From Cristatella mucedo (lineage: Eukaryota; Bryozoa; Phylactolaemata; Cristatellidae): a DNA stretch of 64,000 nucleotides. Positions within the stretch are counted from its first letter, which is position 1. Each line of letters opens with the position of its first letter. A program made the position numbers and the translations under genes. Shown here piece by piece: positions 47,701-59,319 of the stretch. The notes below the pieces were generated by a model, which saw nothing but the letters and a program-made list of their open reading frames with translations, was not told the DNA's origin and ran no database searches. The stretch lies in NCBI GenBank assembly GCA_009760855.2, contig WPIO01000004.1, forward strand, positions 417,501 to 481,500, read 5' to 3'.

Positions 47701-48180
47701 CTAATTTTCAGTTAGGGCGAGCAGGTCGATACCATTTTCAGAAATAAGGTCGCTTATAACCAGAGGTTTATTGCACATTGAGCGAGAATTCCGAAAGCAA
47801 GCGTTAAGTCGGGCCGATGGAGTTACAACAGGCCTGATGACCGCTAACTTAAAGAGATCCACAGTGACGCATGTGGGGGAGCGTACTGAGCGGTTCGAGA
47901 CAATAATAGAAATACCAAAGAGGCTGGTACTCAGCTGGCAGCTCTCGCCCAAGGAGCGGCGGTTCCGGTGTACTTTTGTTTTGTTAATGCATAGTTCATG
48001 AATCTTAGCAACAACATTAATATATTGGAATGCATTGATCTGCGATGACGAAGCGATAACAGCTGCTGACGATCATAACTAACACGCTGGTTACTAGCCG
48101 CCAGCGTAGCTAATGCAGCTGCCGGCACGGGAGACCCTGCAGCCCAAAGCGATAAGCGTTTAGATATCCATAGGCACGTA
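44711..48180 (-). mobile_element. Nearly full-length L2 family I retrotransposon, decayed
   Basis: Read on the minus strand. About 48,128-47,931: N-terminal segment (YDRQQLLSLRHRRS). About 47,830-47,200: APE-type endonuclease with GIDLLALTEN, MEDFNVP (GDFN-type motif), HGPTHINGHRLDQIFS and a final LSDH. 46,980-46,390: linker (GLTVHRQTYEDYCRSYQ). 46,105-45,386: RT with YADDTQLY and GVPQGSSLGPVLF in one open frame of 239 codons. Then the C-terminus, 3' UTR, hairpin tail and (ATA)n at 44,711. Several frameshifts separate the parts, so it is inactive, but it shows the family's full plan. Not in unit A. Confidence 0.9.
46719..46803 (-). mobile_element. 85-bp L2 tail-only insertion with AGAAGCT duplication
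   Basis: Inserted in the linker of the long L2, between codons for KTSF and the continuing SFYRNIVES. It consists only of an ATA-type repeat and the family hairpin tail up to tttgctgcaaag. Perfect 7-bp direct repeats AGAAGCT at 46,712-46,718 and 46,804-46,810 flank it. Confidence 0.85.
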
Positions 48181-49021
48181 ATTTCTTACGTGCTACGATC
48201 AAATAAAAATCAGAATAACTTTAAACATTTCTTAGCTGTATCGTTTCCGTATGCGATGTTGGCAAGAACTTTGGTTTTCGGAAGAATTCTGCAACCAACA
48301 CGAACGCACATTAGAGCGCTCTATGTCAGCAGGCGAGATTGTTATATTTCTCGTACACTGAACAAGGAATGTATAATAAACCATCCATAAACTAATTAAT
48401 CTCTTCAATTCTCTCATATCTATGAACACGAGCTGCGATAGTCACGCCAGGTCGACGCTGCTCTGACATGACTGACACCCTCAGATCGACCACATAACGG
48501 GCTGGCTGGCTACTCCTTACCAACTACTTTCATTTCGAGCTCTTCCTAAATATAGTTCGCTGTCTGGCAAATGCATTCGAGGAGCGATAGAGGAGAATGC
48601 TTCAGCCATTTCATTTATGTCAAAACTTTCGTGATGCCATATCAAGTTCGTCATCACTTCTTCAGTCTTTCTTCTTCAGTTTCTAATTCATTAGCGAACT
48701 AGCCACATTTTGTCTCCTCCAGTGAAACTGAGCTCCTGAGAGTCTTTTCTATGCCAGCAGCAGACCTGCTACTTTTTCGCTTTTCAGCGCTCTCACGTGC
48801 TACTTTTGCGTTTTTCAGTAATCTCAAAATGACGACAATATCTAAAATAGAAAGAAAGAGTAGGAATAAGTTAATAACTTAAGCTTAGCGTAAAATTACA
48901 ATACGAAACACGCGAAAGAACGAGGTCACTCTGAACACGTCTTACCTCTAGCAAGTCTCGCAAGCAGGAGTGAGTCCTCAGTACCCAAAATGCATGGCTG
49001 TCAGGCGTCGTTTCCTCTTTA
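48181..49021. other. Non-coding DNA, partly shared with unit A
   Basis: From about 48,365 it matches A 19,800-20,460. 48,181-48,360 has no counterpart in A and could be the 5' UTR of the L2 element or local sequence. Confidence 0.45.
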
Positions 49022-49028
49022 CTGTTTG

Positions 49029-49451
49029 TAATGTAATGTATCTCCGTCAGTAACTCCACAAAGTCATAAAGACCATGTGGGTGTTACGCAGGAGAGTTAT
49101 GTATAGCGCACTCACAGCCTAAGCGGCTTTCGGTACGCATTCGGTAGCTAACAGACTTCGTCTCACGCAAAAAAGAGAAAGTGGGAAGCATAGCAGAGTC
49201 AGGAGAGCAGTTGAGGTAGTGAGTAGCATGGAAGTAGCAGTTCAGGACCACTGAAAAAGATGTGCCATAGTCGGCAGTTGGAGAGTAGATGTCGTTGCGC
49301 AAGAATTGTGGAAGCGAGTTCCACAGTCTAGGACCTGCAGAGCTAAAGCTTCTGTCGCCAACTGTCTTTAAGCGGAGGAATGGAACAGCTAATTTATTGT
49401 CCACACAGGACCTGAGGGCGCGAACAGGATGAAACTGATGCAGCAGTTCAG
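49029..49451 (-). mobile_element. L2 family II insertion with CTGTTTG duplication
   Basis: Antisense, strongly 5'-truncated. An open frame covers LLHQFHPVRALRSCVDNKLA to the natural C-terminus, then the 3' end and a (CATTA)n tail. Flanked by CTGTTTG at 49,022-49,028 and 49,452-49,458. Unit A has a single uninterrupted site near 20,460. Confidence 0.9.
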
Positions 49452-49458
49452 CTGTTTG

Positions 49459-50688
49459 CGGCGTTGTCAAAGCTACTGACCGCTCGCGGATTTTGAATGC
49501 TTTCTTGCATATATTTTGATTTTCGATTTTAGTTTCCGTGAACGCGGCTGAGTTTGAATCTCAAAATTTCGTCAGTAGAACCCATAGTAAGTCTGGGGCT
49601 AACTGTACACTGAGGTAACTTGACTTGCGAATTGATTCGTTCAGTGACAGAGCGCGTAACTCAAGTTATTCACATTTCCAATCAATTTTCACTTTTGAAA
49701 TGCAATTAATCATTTTTCGGACCCTCAAAACGCTACAATTTTGGTCATATATTTTTAGATTAAAAGATGTGCTTATAAAAAAAATATTGTATGAAAATAC
49801 GAGGCAATAGAATGCACTGCAACAAAATGCTTTTAATATGTATAGTGTACAATTTGTATCTAAGATATCAGCAGACTTAGAGTTGCTGACTAGTTGAGAA
49901 TAATAATAATGATAACGCATTTGATATAGCGCCCTCAGAGAACTCAATTTCATTCTAAGCACTTTACGATTGCTGCGAATGAAGCATGGCAGCTCCTTTA
50001 GCCAACGAGATGGCGTCGGATACCCAAAGCAAAGCCGCCGAAACTCTCTTCGCTTCGTTGGTGGATTACCGAGGTCCGCAAGGCAAGCTCCACTGTCTGG
50101 CCACCAGCTTCCGAGAGCCGCGACCACGAAGGGCCTCAACCTGTACGTACATGAATACGACTTCCGGTGATGGCCCTTCGTAGCCTAGCACGGCTGGTAA
50201 GCCCAGCCTACGCTCGGGCAAGGACTCTATTCCACCACATGGGTGGTCAAGTGCTCGAATCCTACCTACTGTCTCTTTCTCTTTTTGACTTAGTCATACG
50301 TGAGGCGTTCGCCGAGTTTTGGCGGCACGGATCTCCCAGGCTCCACCAGTTTTTTCCTGTCCCATAGCTTTTCGCATGCGACACGAAACTTCCGACGACG
50401 ATCCACTTTCGATCTGATCGGGGCGACGCCCTAGATGTGATCCGCAGGTTCAGGCCTCAGGTGAGATTTCCCGTCGAATACTTGGGTTTTCCGTACTCAC
50501 GTGCAGGCGATCACTGAGCTCACGATCGAGCGTCGTCTCTCTACGTCCACCGTACCGTCGCCCCATAGCCGCTCTAGATGTCTCACGCTCAGCCGACCAG
50601 CCGGCGCGGTACGTCGACTCGGGGCGTCCTTGGGCCGTCAGAAGAGGTCCCGAAATGAGCCAAATTCGCAGGCATGCTCAGTCAAATA
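49459..50688. other. Right edge of unit B
   Basis: 49,459-49,898 matches A 20,475-20,900. An antisense L2 tail fragment lies at 49,899-49,977 (A: 20,901). 49,978-50,386 matches the GC-rich block A 20,986-21,385. After 50,386 similarity to A ends; 50,387-50,688 is GC-rich with nothing recognised. Confidence 0.5.
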
Positions 50689-51637
50689 ATAATAATAATT
50701 CACTTGATAAAGCGCCCTCAGAGAACTTAATCTCTCTCTAGGCGCTTTACATTTGCTGCAAAGTGGAATACAATTGAAGGGTAAGTAAAATCATACTTGA
50801 AAAACAAACAAAATGAATAATATGGTTAGGGGTGACATGCACAGGGTCAGCATGCAAATGTGGTTAGTGGCAGCATGCACAGCGTCAGCATGCATAAGCA
50901 CATCAAGGACGAATCACAGGGACCCACTAAATGCTGTCCTAAATAGGTGTGTTTTTAGGTTCCTTTTAAATGTGGTCAGGTCAGGGGATGTTCTGACGCA
51001 GGTCGGGAGGGAGTTCCAGGCTGTGGGAGCATACGAACTAAATGCACGGTCTCCAAAGGATTTAAGGTTTGTACGAGGTATTTCTAGACTGTTGGATTCC
51101 GAAAAGCGGGTGGTACGATGCTTGGCCTGATGGGGTAGTATATCTGAAAGATAGGCTGGAGCCATAGAATGAAGGGACCTAAAAGTGAGCGACAAAACCT
51201 TGAAGTCAATCCGTTGCTTGACTGGTAGCCAATGCAGGTCGGCGAGAAGTGGAGTAATGTGGCAACTGCGACGCTCACCACAGACAAGTCTAGCTGCCGA
51301 GTTTTGCACCAGCTGCAATCGCCTGATTGCACATGCTGGTAGCCCAGTAAGAGGTGAGTTGCAGAAGTCGAGACAGGATGTCACGAATGCATGGACCAAC
51401 TTAGATGTGGTATCTTTCTCTAAACAAGCCCAATTTTTAGCAATGTTATGAAGCTGAAAATAGGCGGATTTGACTGTGGAACTGATATGGTCGTCTAACG
51501 AGAGGTGACTTTGGAATATGACACCTAGATTTCGAGCTGATTCAACTGGAGATTTGCTGGCCGAGCCAATTTTGAGAGTCAGCCTTTCCAATCTCTGAAT
51601 CATACTGGGTTTGCCCATAACTATTAAGTTAGTTTTA
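50689..51637 (-). mobile_element. L2 family I copy, antisense, intact C-terminal frame
   Basis: 5'-truncated at VMGKPSMIQRLE. One uninterrupted 234-codon frame runs to the family stop (FSGSL) at 50,914, followed by 3' UTR, hairpin tail and (ATT)n. With no frame damage it looks like one of the youngest family I copies here. No RT active site is included. Confidence 0.9.
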
Positions 51638-51959
51638 TGTCAAACTTAGCTCGTCCTTTCCGTGCGCCGAGTCCAAGTCGAGGCGGAAGCGCGCTCAACT
51701 CGGCGGCACGCATTCTAACTTGTAGATTTATATACACCAAAGGGGCAAACTTCCGGCCTCCGTGCGATCAAGATGTTCCTTCGTCTCCACGTTCATGCAT
51801 GCAGTCAACTCCACGTATAAGGATATCAGAAATAGAACTCATTAACTTATAAGAACAGCAGTTCCGAGGTCCAGATTGTCTTGCAATTTCAGTCTTACTC
51901 CGCATGCGACACATATAAGAATGCCTATTTACATGTCCATGAGTATTCTTTTAAGTGAA
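51638..51959. other. Unannotated
   Basis: No gene or repeat recognised. Confidence 0.3.
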
Positions 51960-52330
51960 GCCGACTGTATGTGCTTATCCTTGGCCTGTAAGTCTACGCA
52001 GGCAAACACTGAGTCTTAGCCCAGGGATAAAGTCTCTTCCCGGTCCAGGTCGTGGATACGAGTCCATGCGGTAGCCTCTCAATGCTCCAGACAAGCTCCA
52101 CACGTACAGCGGAAACCCAGCACGTACCTGCCCTGCATGTACAACTGAACAGGAGCAGTAAATGAGACAGAGCAACGATCTGAGACGTTAATCGGGCGTA
52201 TAGCCAGTTCAGTAGGTCAAAAGTCAGGGGGCAAACATCCTCAGTGATAACAAGATCTAGGATACGGCTACCGACGTTAATAATAAAAATCATAATGTAT
52301 TTGCTATAGTGCTCTCAGAGAACTCATGCG
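51960..52330 (-). mobile_element. L2 endonuclease remnant with a tail fragment
   Basis: Minus strand: GSRILDLVITEDVCPLTF, then in the next frame SDRCSVSF, the end of an APE endonuclease (the SDH-type motif has Arg for His). At 52,278-52,330 an antisense degenerate family I tail with an (ATA)-type run adjoins it. Heavily decayed. Confidence 0.6.
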
Positions 52331-53412
52331 ATTAACGTGTTGAACCAAACTGAAGTTCTCCAGAAGTCAATAAATGAGTGGACCTATCTGTTGTTAGGGT
52401 CGTCAAAGTGAATGCTGAAGTTTTCTGCAATTTTTCTGACGCCATATCCGAATCGTAAAATAGAATGGCCACGTTAGCAAAGCGGAAATACCGGAAATAG
52501 CATAAGCGTTGGTAAGAGTTCGTAGTAGTCAAATTAAATGCTACCGAGACAAACCGAGATGTACCTGTAGGACAAAGATACTCATTCAATTCACAGCGGA
52601 ACCTGTCACCAAAAGATGCCTTTCCTTTTAAGTTCCAGATGAGTCCATTCAAAGTTTGTTATTATTATTACTATTATCATTACTATTAGAGAGGTCAAAA
52701 TACGGTTTGAAAAGACCTGCACTTGCATACTTGGTGCTTTTCCATGTCACACAGTTAGCATGCTCAGTGCCGGCCAATGTTCGCATTCGAAGTAGTCAGA
52801 GTTATGTTTAAAAATAACGAACACAATTCTTTTTAATTTGAAACTTGGTGTAGGAAAATGCTGTCATTTGAAGTAACCATCATTTCGTGCATTGGGCTCT
52901 GATCGCTGACGTCTATCGAGCAGTATCGGAGTCGCTAGTCAATGGAGCGGTGGCGAGATTATCTTTGTCAATGCTCTAGCTGCAGCCGACGGAAGCTGCA
53001 GAGCGCAGCGATCTCGCAGCATCGCTCGCGAAAACCGTCAACGTGACTGCGACGCGGTCACTCGCGTCGCGTACGGCCTCGCTCAGTCGGTGCGGATGAC
53101 GGCGGCCGCACTTCCTTCCGCGTTCATGCGCCCGAAAGCAAAATGCCGCCTCGCCGCAGAGCTGCCTGAAGCTCGCAGGGAAACCTTTCGTCAGCGATCG
53201 AAGCTCGCGGCAGCGTCGCGGTGCGGTAGGTTTACTCCCCCGGCGAGTGTGACCACGCCGTCGTTAACACTTTATTGATTATTTTTCGTTGGAGTTTCTC
53301 TGTTTCTCTTTTGGAGTTTCTGCCATTAGAGTTTCCCGTTACGGCTCTCTAGACGAGGCTCCCGAGCCATAGATTTTTGTAGATTTTTATTGGATGCTGT
53401 CATCAGCGTGTT
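52331..53412. other. Mostly unannotated; CpG-rich end
   Basis: 52,331-52,650: no gene. 52,655-52,690: (ATT)n. 52,916-53,070 resembles 24,051-24,215. 53,030-53,260 is CpG-rich and could be a promoter for the candidate exon at 53,568. Confidence 0.35.
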
Positions 53413-53426
53413 CCGCCGACTATGGG

Positions 53427-53632
53427 CTGGCGTACGTCATGCGTATCCTCCCAACGCTGACTAAGCAGCCGACGGCATTAGATTGGCAGGTGGCAGAATT
53501 GTTCGTGGAACTGTTCATCATGGACCCGAACAAGGATCGGATTGAGACGACCCTGACGGAGGAATAAATGTCTGCGTTCAAACGTATCGAGGTCAGAGTG
53601 GACGTGCATATCGACGACGGCGACCCTTTCCC
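53427..53632 (+). CDS. Candidate first exon or decayed coding segment
   Basis: The frame from 53,427 (AYVMRILPTLTKQPTALDWQ and then VAELFVELFIMDPNKDRIETT) looks protein-like and ends in TAA at 53,565. An ATG directly after it starts MSAFKRIEVRVDVHIDDGDPF, which runs into a perfect donor (ccc/gtaagt) at 53,633. It could be the first coding exon of an unseen gene, or an old gene with one stop. Not recognised. No matching downstream exon was found. Confidence 0.25.
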
Positions 53633-53659
53633 GTAAGTCCAAGACGACCGGTGAAGTAG

Positions 53660-54491
53660 CAGTGCCAGGAAAATGAATTCAAACAAACAAAACAATATAA
53701 ACAGAGAAATAGCGGCATTGTGATTTTTCAGGAACTTTTATGTCTGTAGTGAACAGCTAATTTTATAAACTTAAATAATATATAATAAAATATACTATAC
53801 TTTATAACACTATATTAGACCTGGTAGGAAAATGTGTACTATACTGAAGAATAGTTAGGACAGCCGTGAGCTCTTAGCCGTAAAACAACGCTGCGTTATA
53901 GTTATGGGGATATTGTTGAAGTTTAATGACAAACACTTCAGCCATTCGGCGGTTTCCATTGACTTCCCAAGATACGGGATATACATAGATATAAACATCT
54001 GTATTATTTCTTCGCAGCACGGACAATTGTTTAGGGCCCAGAATTTCCTGAGCCGTAAAATTCAGCTTTTAATTTGCTTGAATTAGCCTTGTAAGATTTT
54101 CTGTCGGCGCCAAGCGTTTGCCAATAAAAAATGGATACGACCACTCCTCTAAAGATAGGTTCTTCTGCAATCAAATCAGTACTCGCTGATCGAGCCTTTT
54201 CACCATACAGTCAGCGATTGCATCAAGATTAAACTGAAACTCAAACATTAAGCAAAATACTTAAGGAGCCACTAGACTTGCTGAGGAGTTTGAGTTTGGC
54301 AAATTATCAGATCGCTCACAAGTGCAAACAAAGCTTTCGTCCTTAAGACATTAAACCTGTATTTTGGAAAAAGTTTCAAGATTCCCCAGGAATCAGCTAA
54401 AATCACAAACTAAAGGCTCCAAGAAATTATATTTAGCCTTAGGATACCCGCCTTTGACAAAAATACTCGGCATCTAGAGGCGGTTTTATCG
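53660..54491. other. AT-rich unannotated DNA
   Basis: No gene, repeat or RNA recognised. Confidence 0.35.
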
Positions 54492-54760
54492 CAGCATTTA
54501 GTGGGTCCCTGGGATTCGTCCTTCATGTGCTTTTGCGTGCTGACACTGTGCATGCTGCCACTAACCCCATTTGCATGCTGACCCTATGCATGTCACCCCT
54601 AACCATATTATTCATTTTGTTTGCTTTTCAAGCATGATTTTACTTACAATTAAATTGCATTTCCCTTTGCAGCAAATGTAAAGCGCCTAGAAAGAGACTA
54701 AGTTCTCTGAGGGCGCTTTATCAAGTGCAGTATTGTTATTATTATTATTATTATTATTGT
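54492..54760 (+). mobile_element. L2 family I, last codons and 3' end only
   Basis: Begins in the final codons (cagcatttagtgggtccctg), then the whole 3' UTR, the hairpin tail and (ATT)n. Extreme 5' truncation. The 20-bp minisatellite begins just after its tail. Confidence 0.85.
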
Positions 54761-54770
54761 TCAAACATGC

Positions 54771-55070
54771 TAGAGCGGAAGCGAACTCGCTAGAGCGGAA
54801 GCGAACTCGTTAGAGCGGAAACGAACTTGGTAGAGCGGAAGCGAACTCGTTAGAGCGGAAGCGAACTCTTTAGAGCGGAAGCGAACTCGTTAGAGCGGAA
54901 GCGAACTCGTTAGAGCGGAAGCGAACTCGTTAGAGCGGAAGCGAACTCGTTAGAGCGGAAGCGAACTCGTTAGAGCGGAAGCGACTCGTTAGAGCGGAAG
55001 TGAACTCATTAGAGCGGAAGCAAACTCGTTAGAGCGGAAGCGAAATCGTTAGAACAGAAGCGAACTCGTT
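54771..55070. repeat. 20-bp minisatellite, about 15 units
   Basis: Unit tagagcggaagcgaactcgt, head to tail with exact 20-bp period for the first ten or so units. A one-base deletion near 54,983 and point changes accumulate toward the right end. Not seen elsewhere in the window. Confidence 0.95.
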
Positions 55071-57380
55071 TGAACGACTTTCGAGGAGTTCAAATTTCCT
55101 TCGGTACATGGAAGCATGTTAAGAATGCTTTTTAAAAGGCACATGAGCTGACTAAAATCCCTCATTGAAAAGTGAAAGATCTTTTTCCTGTATCGCTAAT
55201 TGCACCAATCAAGATAGGTCAATTGAACGTGGTAATAAGCTTTTATAGAGTTTAGGCTTTTCTTATTAGTGGGTTCGGTCGGTGGTCATTCTAGAATGGC
55301 TTAGAAATACTTTTGTAAGTTTATAGCTTTTATCAAAGCTCGTGATAAAGTTGAATTCTTAAAACCTTCAAGATAGCTGAAATGACTGAGATAGAAGACC
55401 TTTGATTGAGTACCCAAAAGCACTTCGACTAAAAATGACCAAAATACTTCTCCAACAACTTTCCATAGTTGGTGAAGCAATAAATAAATTGGATATCGGT
55501 AGGCGAACCTATACATGCATTCAGACAAAGCGAGGTAATAGCAAAGGTGAGTTGTCAGTCATTAAATTTGAGGAATGTTATGGAACAGCAGCTAGCCGGT
55601 TGCAAGATATTTTTTGAAACTGATTTTTAGGAGCTTTCTCGAGTGGGCTGTCTTCTTGCAAGGATCATGAGATTAGATCCAGGTCAAAATCGTCACGTTG
55701 CGTCATGGACGCCAGCCACCTGAGAGCTGTAATTTCTGTCGTTTTCGTTCCTAACGAATATTATCTGCAGAATAAGTAACGTTTTTCTCTGCAGTGTTTG
55801 GAGAGTAAATTCAGGAACATGTAACTCCAAGTACGAGAATCAGCTTCTCAATGGCAAATACCACACAAATTAAACTAGAAGATCAACAAACCTTTTTTAA
55901 TGGAGGGGTGGAGACATAAACAGTTGTCACGTCGTCTTTCCTATAGAATAAATTTCAACTTTCTTCCAAACCACGTCCTTCAGGGCAGTTTGTTGCCAGT
56001 TTTGGTCAACGGAATGATGAAGAATTAAAAACAAGTAGGGTAAAAGTAAAGGCTAGCTGCCAGAGCAACAAAATTTAGATCGCCACAGGAAAGCCTTATA
56101 AGCTACCACCGGGCTTGCAGCCGACAAAAAGGTTTGCCTAATTCAGCGCTTAGACAATGTCTGGGTCAGAAATGCAAGCCTTTTTATCAAGAACTAAATA
56201 CTGTTGTCAATAAAAGACAAACACTTTAGCCAAACGCTAAGACCTCCAGGCAATACATTGTTCCTCCTACATCTAAAACAAATACTGGGCAGATATAGCA
56301 GCCTGTGGTAAAGCAGCAGACTCGTGATCTCCTTAGACACAGTTTCAGACTAAAGCGTTTCAGCTACGGCAAGATGTTTAAAAAGGACACAGTGTACCAG
56401 ATAGTTGCCATACCGGACGTTTTTGCAACAGGCTCTGCTTACTGTCGTTACATGCTGGCAACAGCCGTACAGGTTCAAATTCAGCAGTAGCCACTTACTA
56501 CTCTGCGATAAGATATCGAATGGCGGCCTAAATAGTAAGTTTTACAAAATTCCGACTGCGGTAATCCAAAAGAAATTCCACACTCAACTTCGGATATCCT
56601 CTCTCCAAGCAAAAATTCGTAATGAGCGCCAATTTTCGTTGATTTAGTCCTAATTTTAATTAAATAATAATAATTAAAAAGAATAACTACTATTATCCTA
56701 TTTCTAACTTAATTTTTGTCTAGGGAACACACAAATATGGTGGCAGAGGTAAATTAGCTTGGGTGAGCAGTTTTATTGTTAACAGGAAAACTAATTTTAA
56801 TTGTCTATGATAATATGAATGAAAAAATATTTTTTGAACTAAATATCTATCTATTTTCTCGCAAATTTGCAAGAAGAGATGCAAAAACAAGAATAAATGA
56901 GTAAATGAAGCGCGCGGTATTATGCTTGGACGAGCATTGTAAAATGCACAAGTAAATACCAAAGACCCTGGATTAATATGACCTCTGGCTAAAATATACA
57001 CTTAATAATGCTCAGATTTGCATGGAAAGTGCAAAGAAATTATGCAAGTTCTCTGTGATTTATGAATGGCTGAGTAGAGCAAATATGCCTGTGGCTGAGA
57101 GTTATGCGGCGCAAATTCAGTGCAGGTATTTACCAAGGTCAGCAGCGAGTATCAGACTGGCGGTGCGTAGGAAATTTAGAAAAAAAAACGCATGATTTCC
57201 ATGTAGTTTTGAGGACCAGCAAGACGCTTTGAGAGTACAGTATGAGGCTAATTTTTCTCCATTTACACACAATTTAGCTCATATATGCACATTCTAGAGA
57301 ATCGACGAAACAAAATTTCATGCGAGGGTGCCATATCGGTGGTGGTGCACTCTACTCAAATTGACGTTTTCTGAAGATAA
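55071..57380. other. AT-rich unannotated DNA
   Basis: No recognised gene or mobile element. Short open frames at 55,402-55,617, 56,305-56,490 and 56,405-56,647 show no domain and lack supporting splice sites. No similarity to the duplicated units. Confidence 0.35.
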
Positions 57381-58565
57381 CAATAATAATAAAAAATATT
57401 ATTAATAATAATAATACATCTGTATAGCGTCCTCAAATAAATCAACCTATTTCTAGGTAATTTACATATGCAAAAATGGAGGAATATAGGATGAAATCGA
57501 ATGGTTATTGATATCATACTCAACTCTAAAAGCACAACATGGTTAGAGGTGACATGGGCAAGGTCAGCATGCAAATACTATTAGTTGCTGCATGCACAGT
57601 GTCAGCACAAATAAGCATACAACGGTCTAATCTTAAGACCCGGCACTTAAGACTTATGAACCAGTATATGCTGTGATGGACAGGTACGTTTTAGCTTATT
57701 TTTAAATGTAACGTCCGTGGATTCGTGACGTCATCGAGACCTAGTTCATGATTCTGGGAGCGTACAATCTACAAAGGATTTGAGGCTCGCACTTGGTATA
57801 GCTAAACGATTTGAGTCAGAAAAGCGGGTGATCGGATTCCTAATGTATCTCCGTCAGTAACTCCACAAAGTCATAAAGACCATGTGGTGTTACACAGGAG
57901 AGTTTTGTATAGCACACTCACAGCCTAAGCGGCTTTCGGTACGCATTCGGTAGCCAACAGACTTCGTCTCACGCAAAAAAGAGAAAGTGGGAAGCATATC
58001 AGAGTTAGGAGAGCAGTTGAGGTAGTGAGTAGCATCAAAGTAGTAGTTCAGGACCGCTGAAAAAGATTTGCCATAGTCGGCAGTTGGAGAGTAGATGTCG
58101 TTGCGTAAGAATTGTGGAAGCGAGTCCCACAGTCTAGGACCTGCAGAGCTAAAGCTTCTGTCGCCAACTGTCTTTAAGCGGAGGAATGGGACAGCTAATT
58201 TATTGTCCACACAGGACCTGAGGGCACGAAGAGGCTGAAACTGATGCAGCAGTTCAGCTAGGTACGAAGGAGCCAAGCCGTGGCAGGCCTTGTGGGTCAG
58301 CGTAAGAACTTCGCTCTGTATCCTTTGCTAAACCGGCAACCATTCCTAGCCTGGTGACGGAGTAGTTATGATGGATAGGGTAGTGCCAGAGAATGGAGGG
58401 ATCCAGAAGTGAATGACAGAACCCTGAAGTCGATAAGCAACTTGATTGTGAGCTACAGAATGTAGGCGAGAAGAGGTGTGACGTGGCGACTACGACGGTC
58501 ACGACAACAAAATTAGCAGCTAATTGTTAACACCAACTTTAAGCACCTGATAGCGCGGACCGGTA
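57381..58565 (-). mobile_element. Old L2 family I-like copy, antisense, split
   Basis: Degenerate (ATA)n and tail at 57,381-57,475, 3' UTR (ggtcagcatgcaaat), then C-terminal remnants (ITRFSDSNRLAIP). After the inserted family II element it resumes on the far side (RHVTPLLAYI, FRVLSF). Very diverged from the other family I copies. Confidence 0.7.
57843..58341 (-). mobile_element. L2 family II insertion with ATTCCTA duplication
   Basis: Antisense, 5'-truncated. The open frame 58,276-57,890 (SYLAELLHQFQPLRALRSCV, DRSFSSAGPRLWDSLPQFLR) runs to the natural end. Flanking 7-bp repeats ATTCCTA lie at 57,836-57,842 and 58,342-58,348. It interrupts the older family I copy. Confidence 0.9.
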
Positions 58566-58582
58566 GATATTTTTCTTTTGTG

Positions 58583-58742
58583 GTTAGCCGTGATGGCATA
58601 CTAGGTAAGGTGGTTGCTCTTCACGACCATGGTGCCGAGGACGTGGGTCCGAATCCGGCTGTGGATTCGATCCTATATTGCTGCTGCAAGCGGTGGTAAC
58701 AGCCGTAAAGGCTCTTTTGCCGCTATGTAAACGAGGCTTTAA
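58583..58742 (+). mobile_element. tRNA-derived SINE, family 2, diverged copy
   Basis: Head ttagccgtgatggcatactagg, box B-like gtgggtccgaatcc, body gcggtggtaacagccgtaaaggctctt. It matches 26,864-27,054 along its length, but the (attt) tail is missing or decayed. Confidence 0.7.
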
Positions 58743-59319
58743 ATCGTTAAGCTTGTTCCAAAATGGCAAGAATTGTTCTTACTATTCGGAGATATCGGTC
58801 TCATCTTCAGAGTATGGCGCTTGTTAAGCTGTTCTTGCAAGTTCCGCCCTCCGTTCGCATCTGGTGACAAACAGTGACGAACATTGCCGCAGCCCGGATG
58901 CGATCTAGTGGTGTCGCGTTGTCTTGCGAAATCCAGACCGAGCTCGATAGGTTCCTTCCTTAAGAAAATTGACATCACGAACGAAATGAGCCGTTTTAGT
59001 TGTGTGAATTTATGTGCAAGCGTCTCTTCAAATTAGTTTGAAATAACAGAAATTGTTGGAGCGTGCACTGTCAACTTTGGCACGCATTCCTATTGTCGAC
59101 TTTCTATGTCGAGTATTCTTGGTGCCTAAACTGGCCAAAGCCTCAATGTAGGTGAGGTTTCACGTGGAGTATTACAAAATCGACCCTCTAAAGTGTCGTA
59201 GGAAATTCATTTACTAAACTCACATTTACTCTTAAATTAACGTTAAAACCTAGTACTACCGGAGAGTTTAGTAATGCACTGGTGCAGCTCTCAGCTTAGC
59301 CGCGATGGGAGCCCTTGCC
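58743..59319. other. Unannotated
   Basis: No gene or element recognised. Confidence 0.3.

Noticed and set aside
54771-55070. CRISPR-like array
   Set aside because: The 20-bp units are directly adjacent with no spacers and the DNA is eukaryotic; it is a minisatellite.
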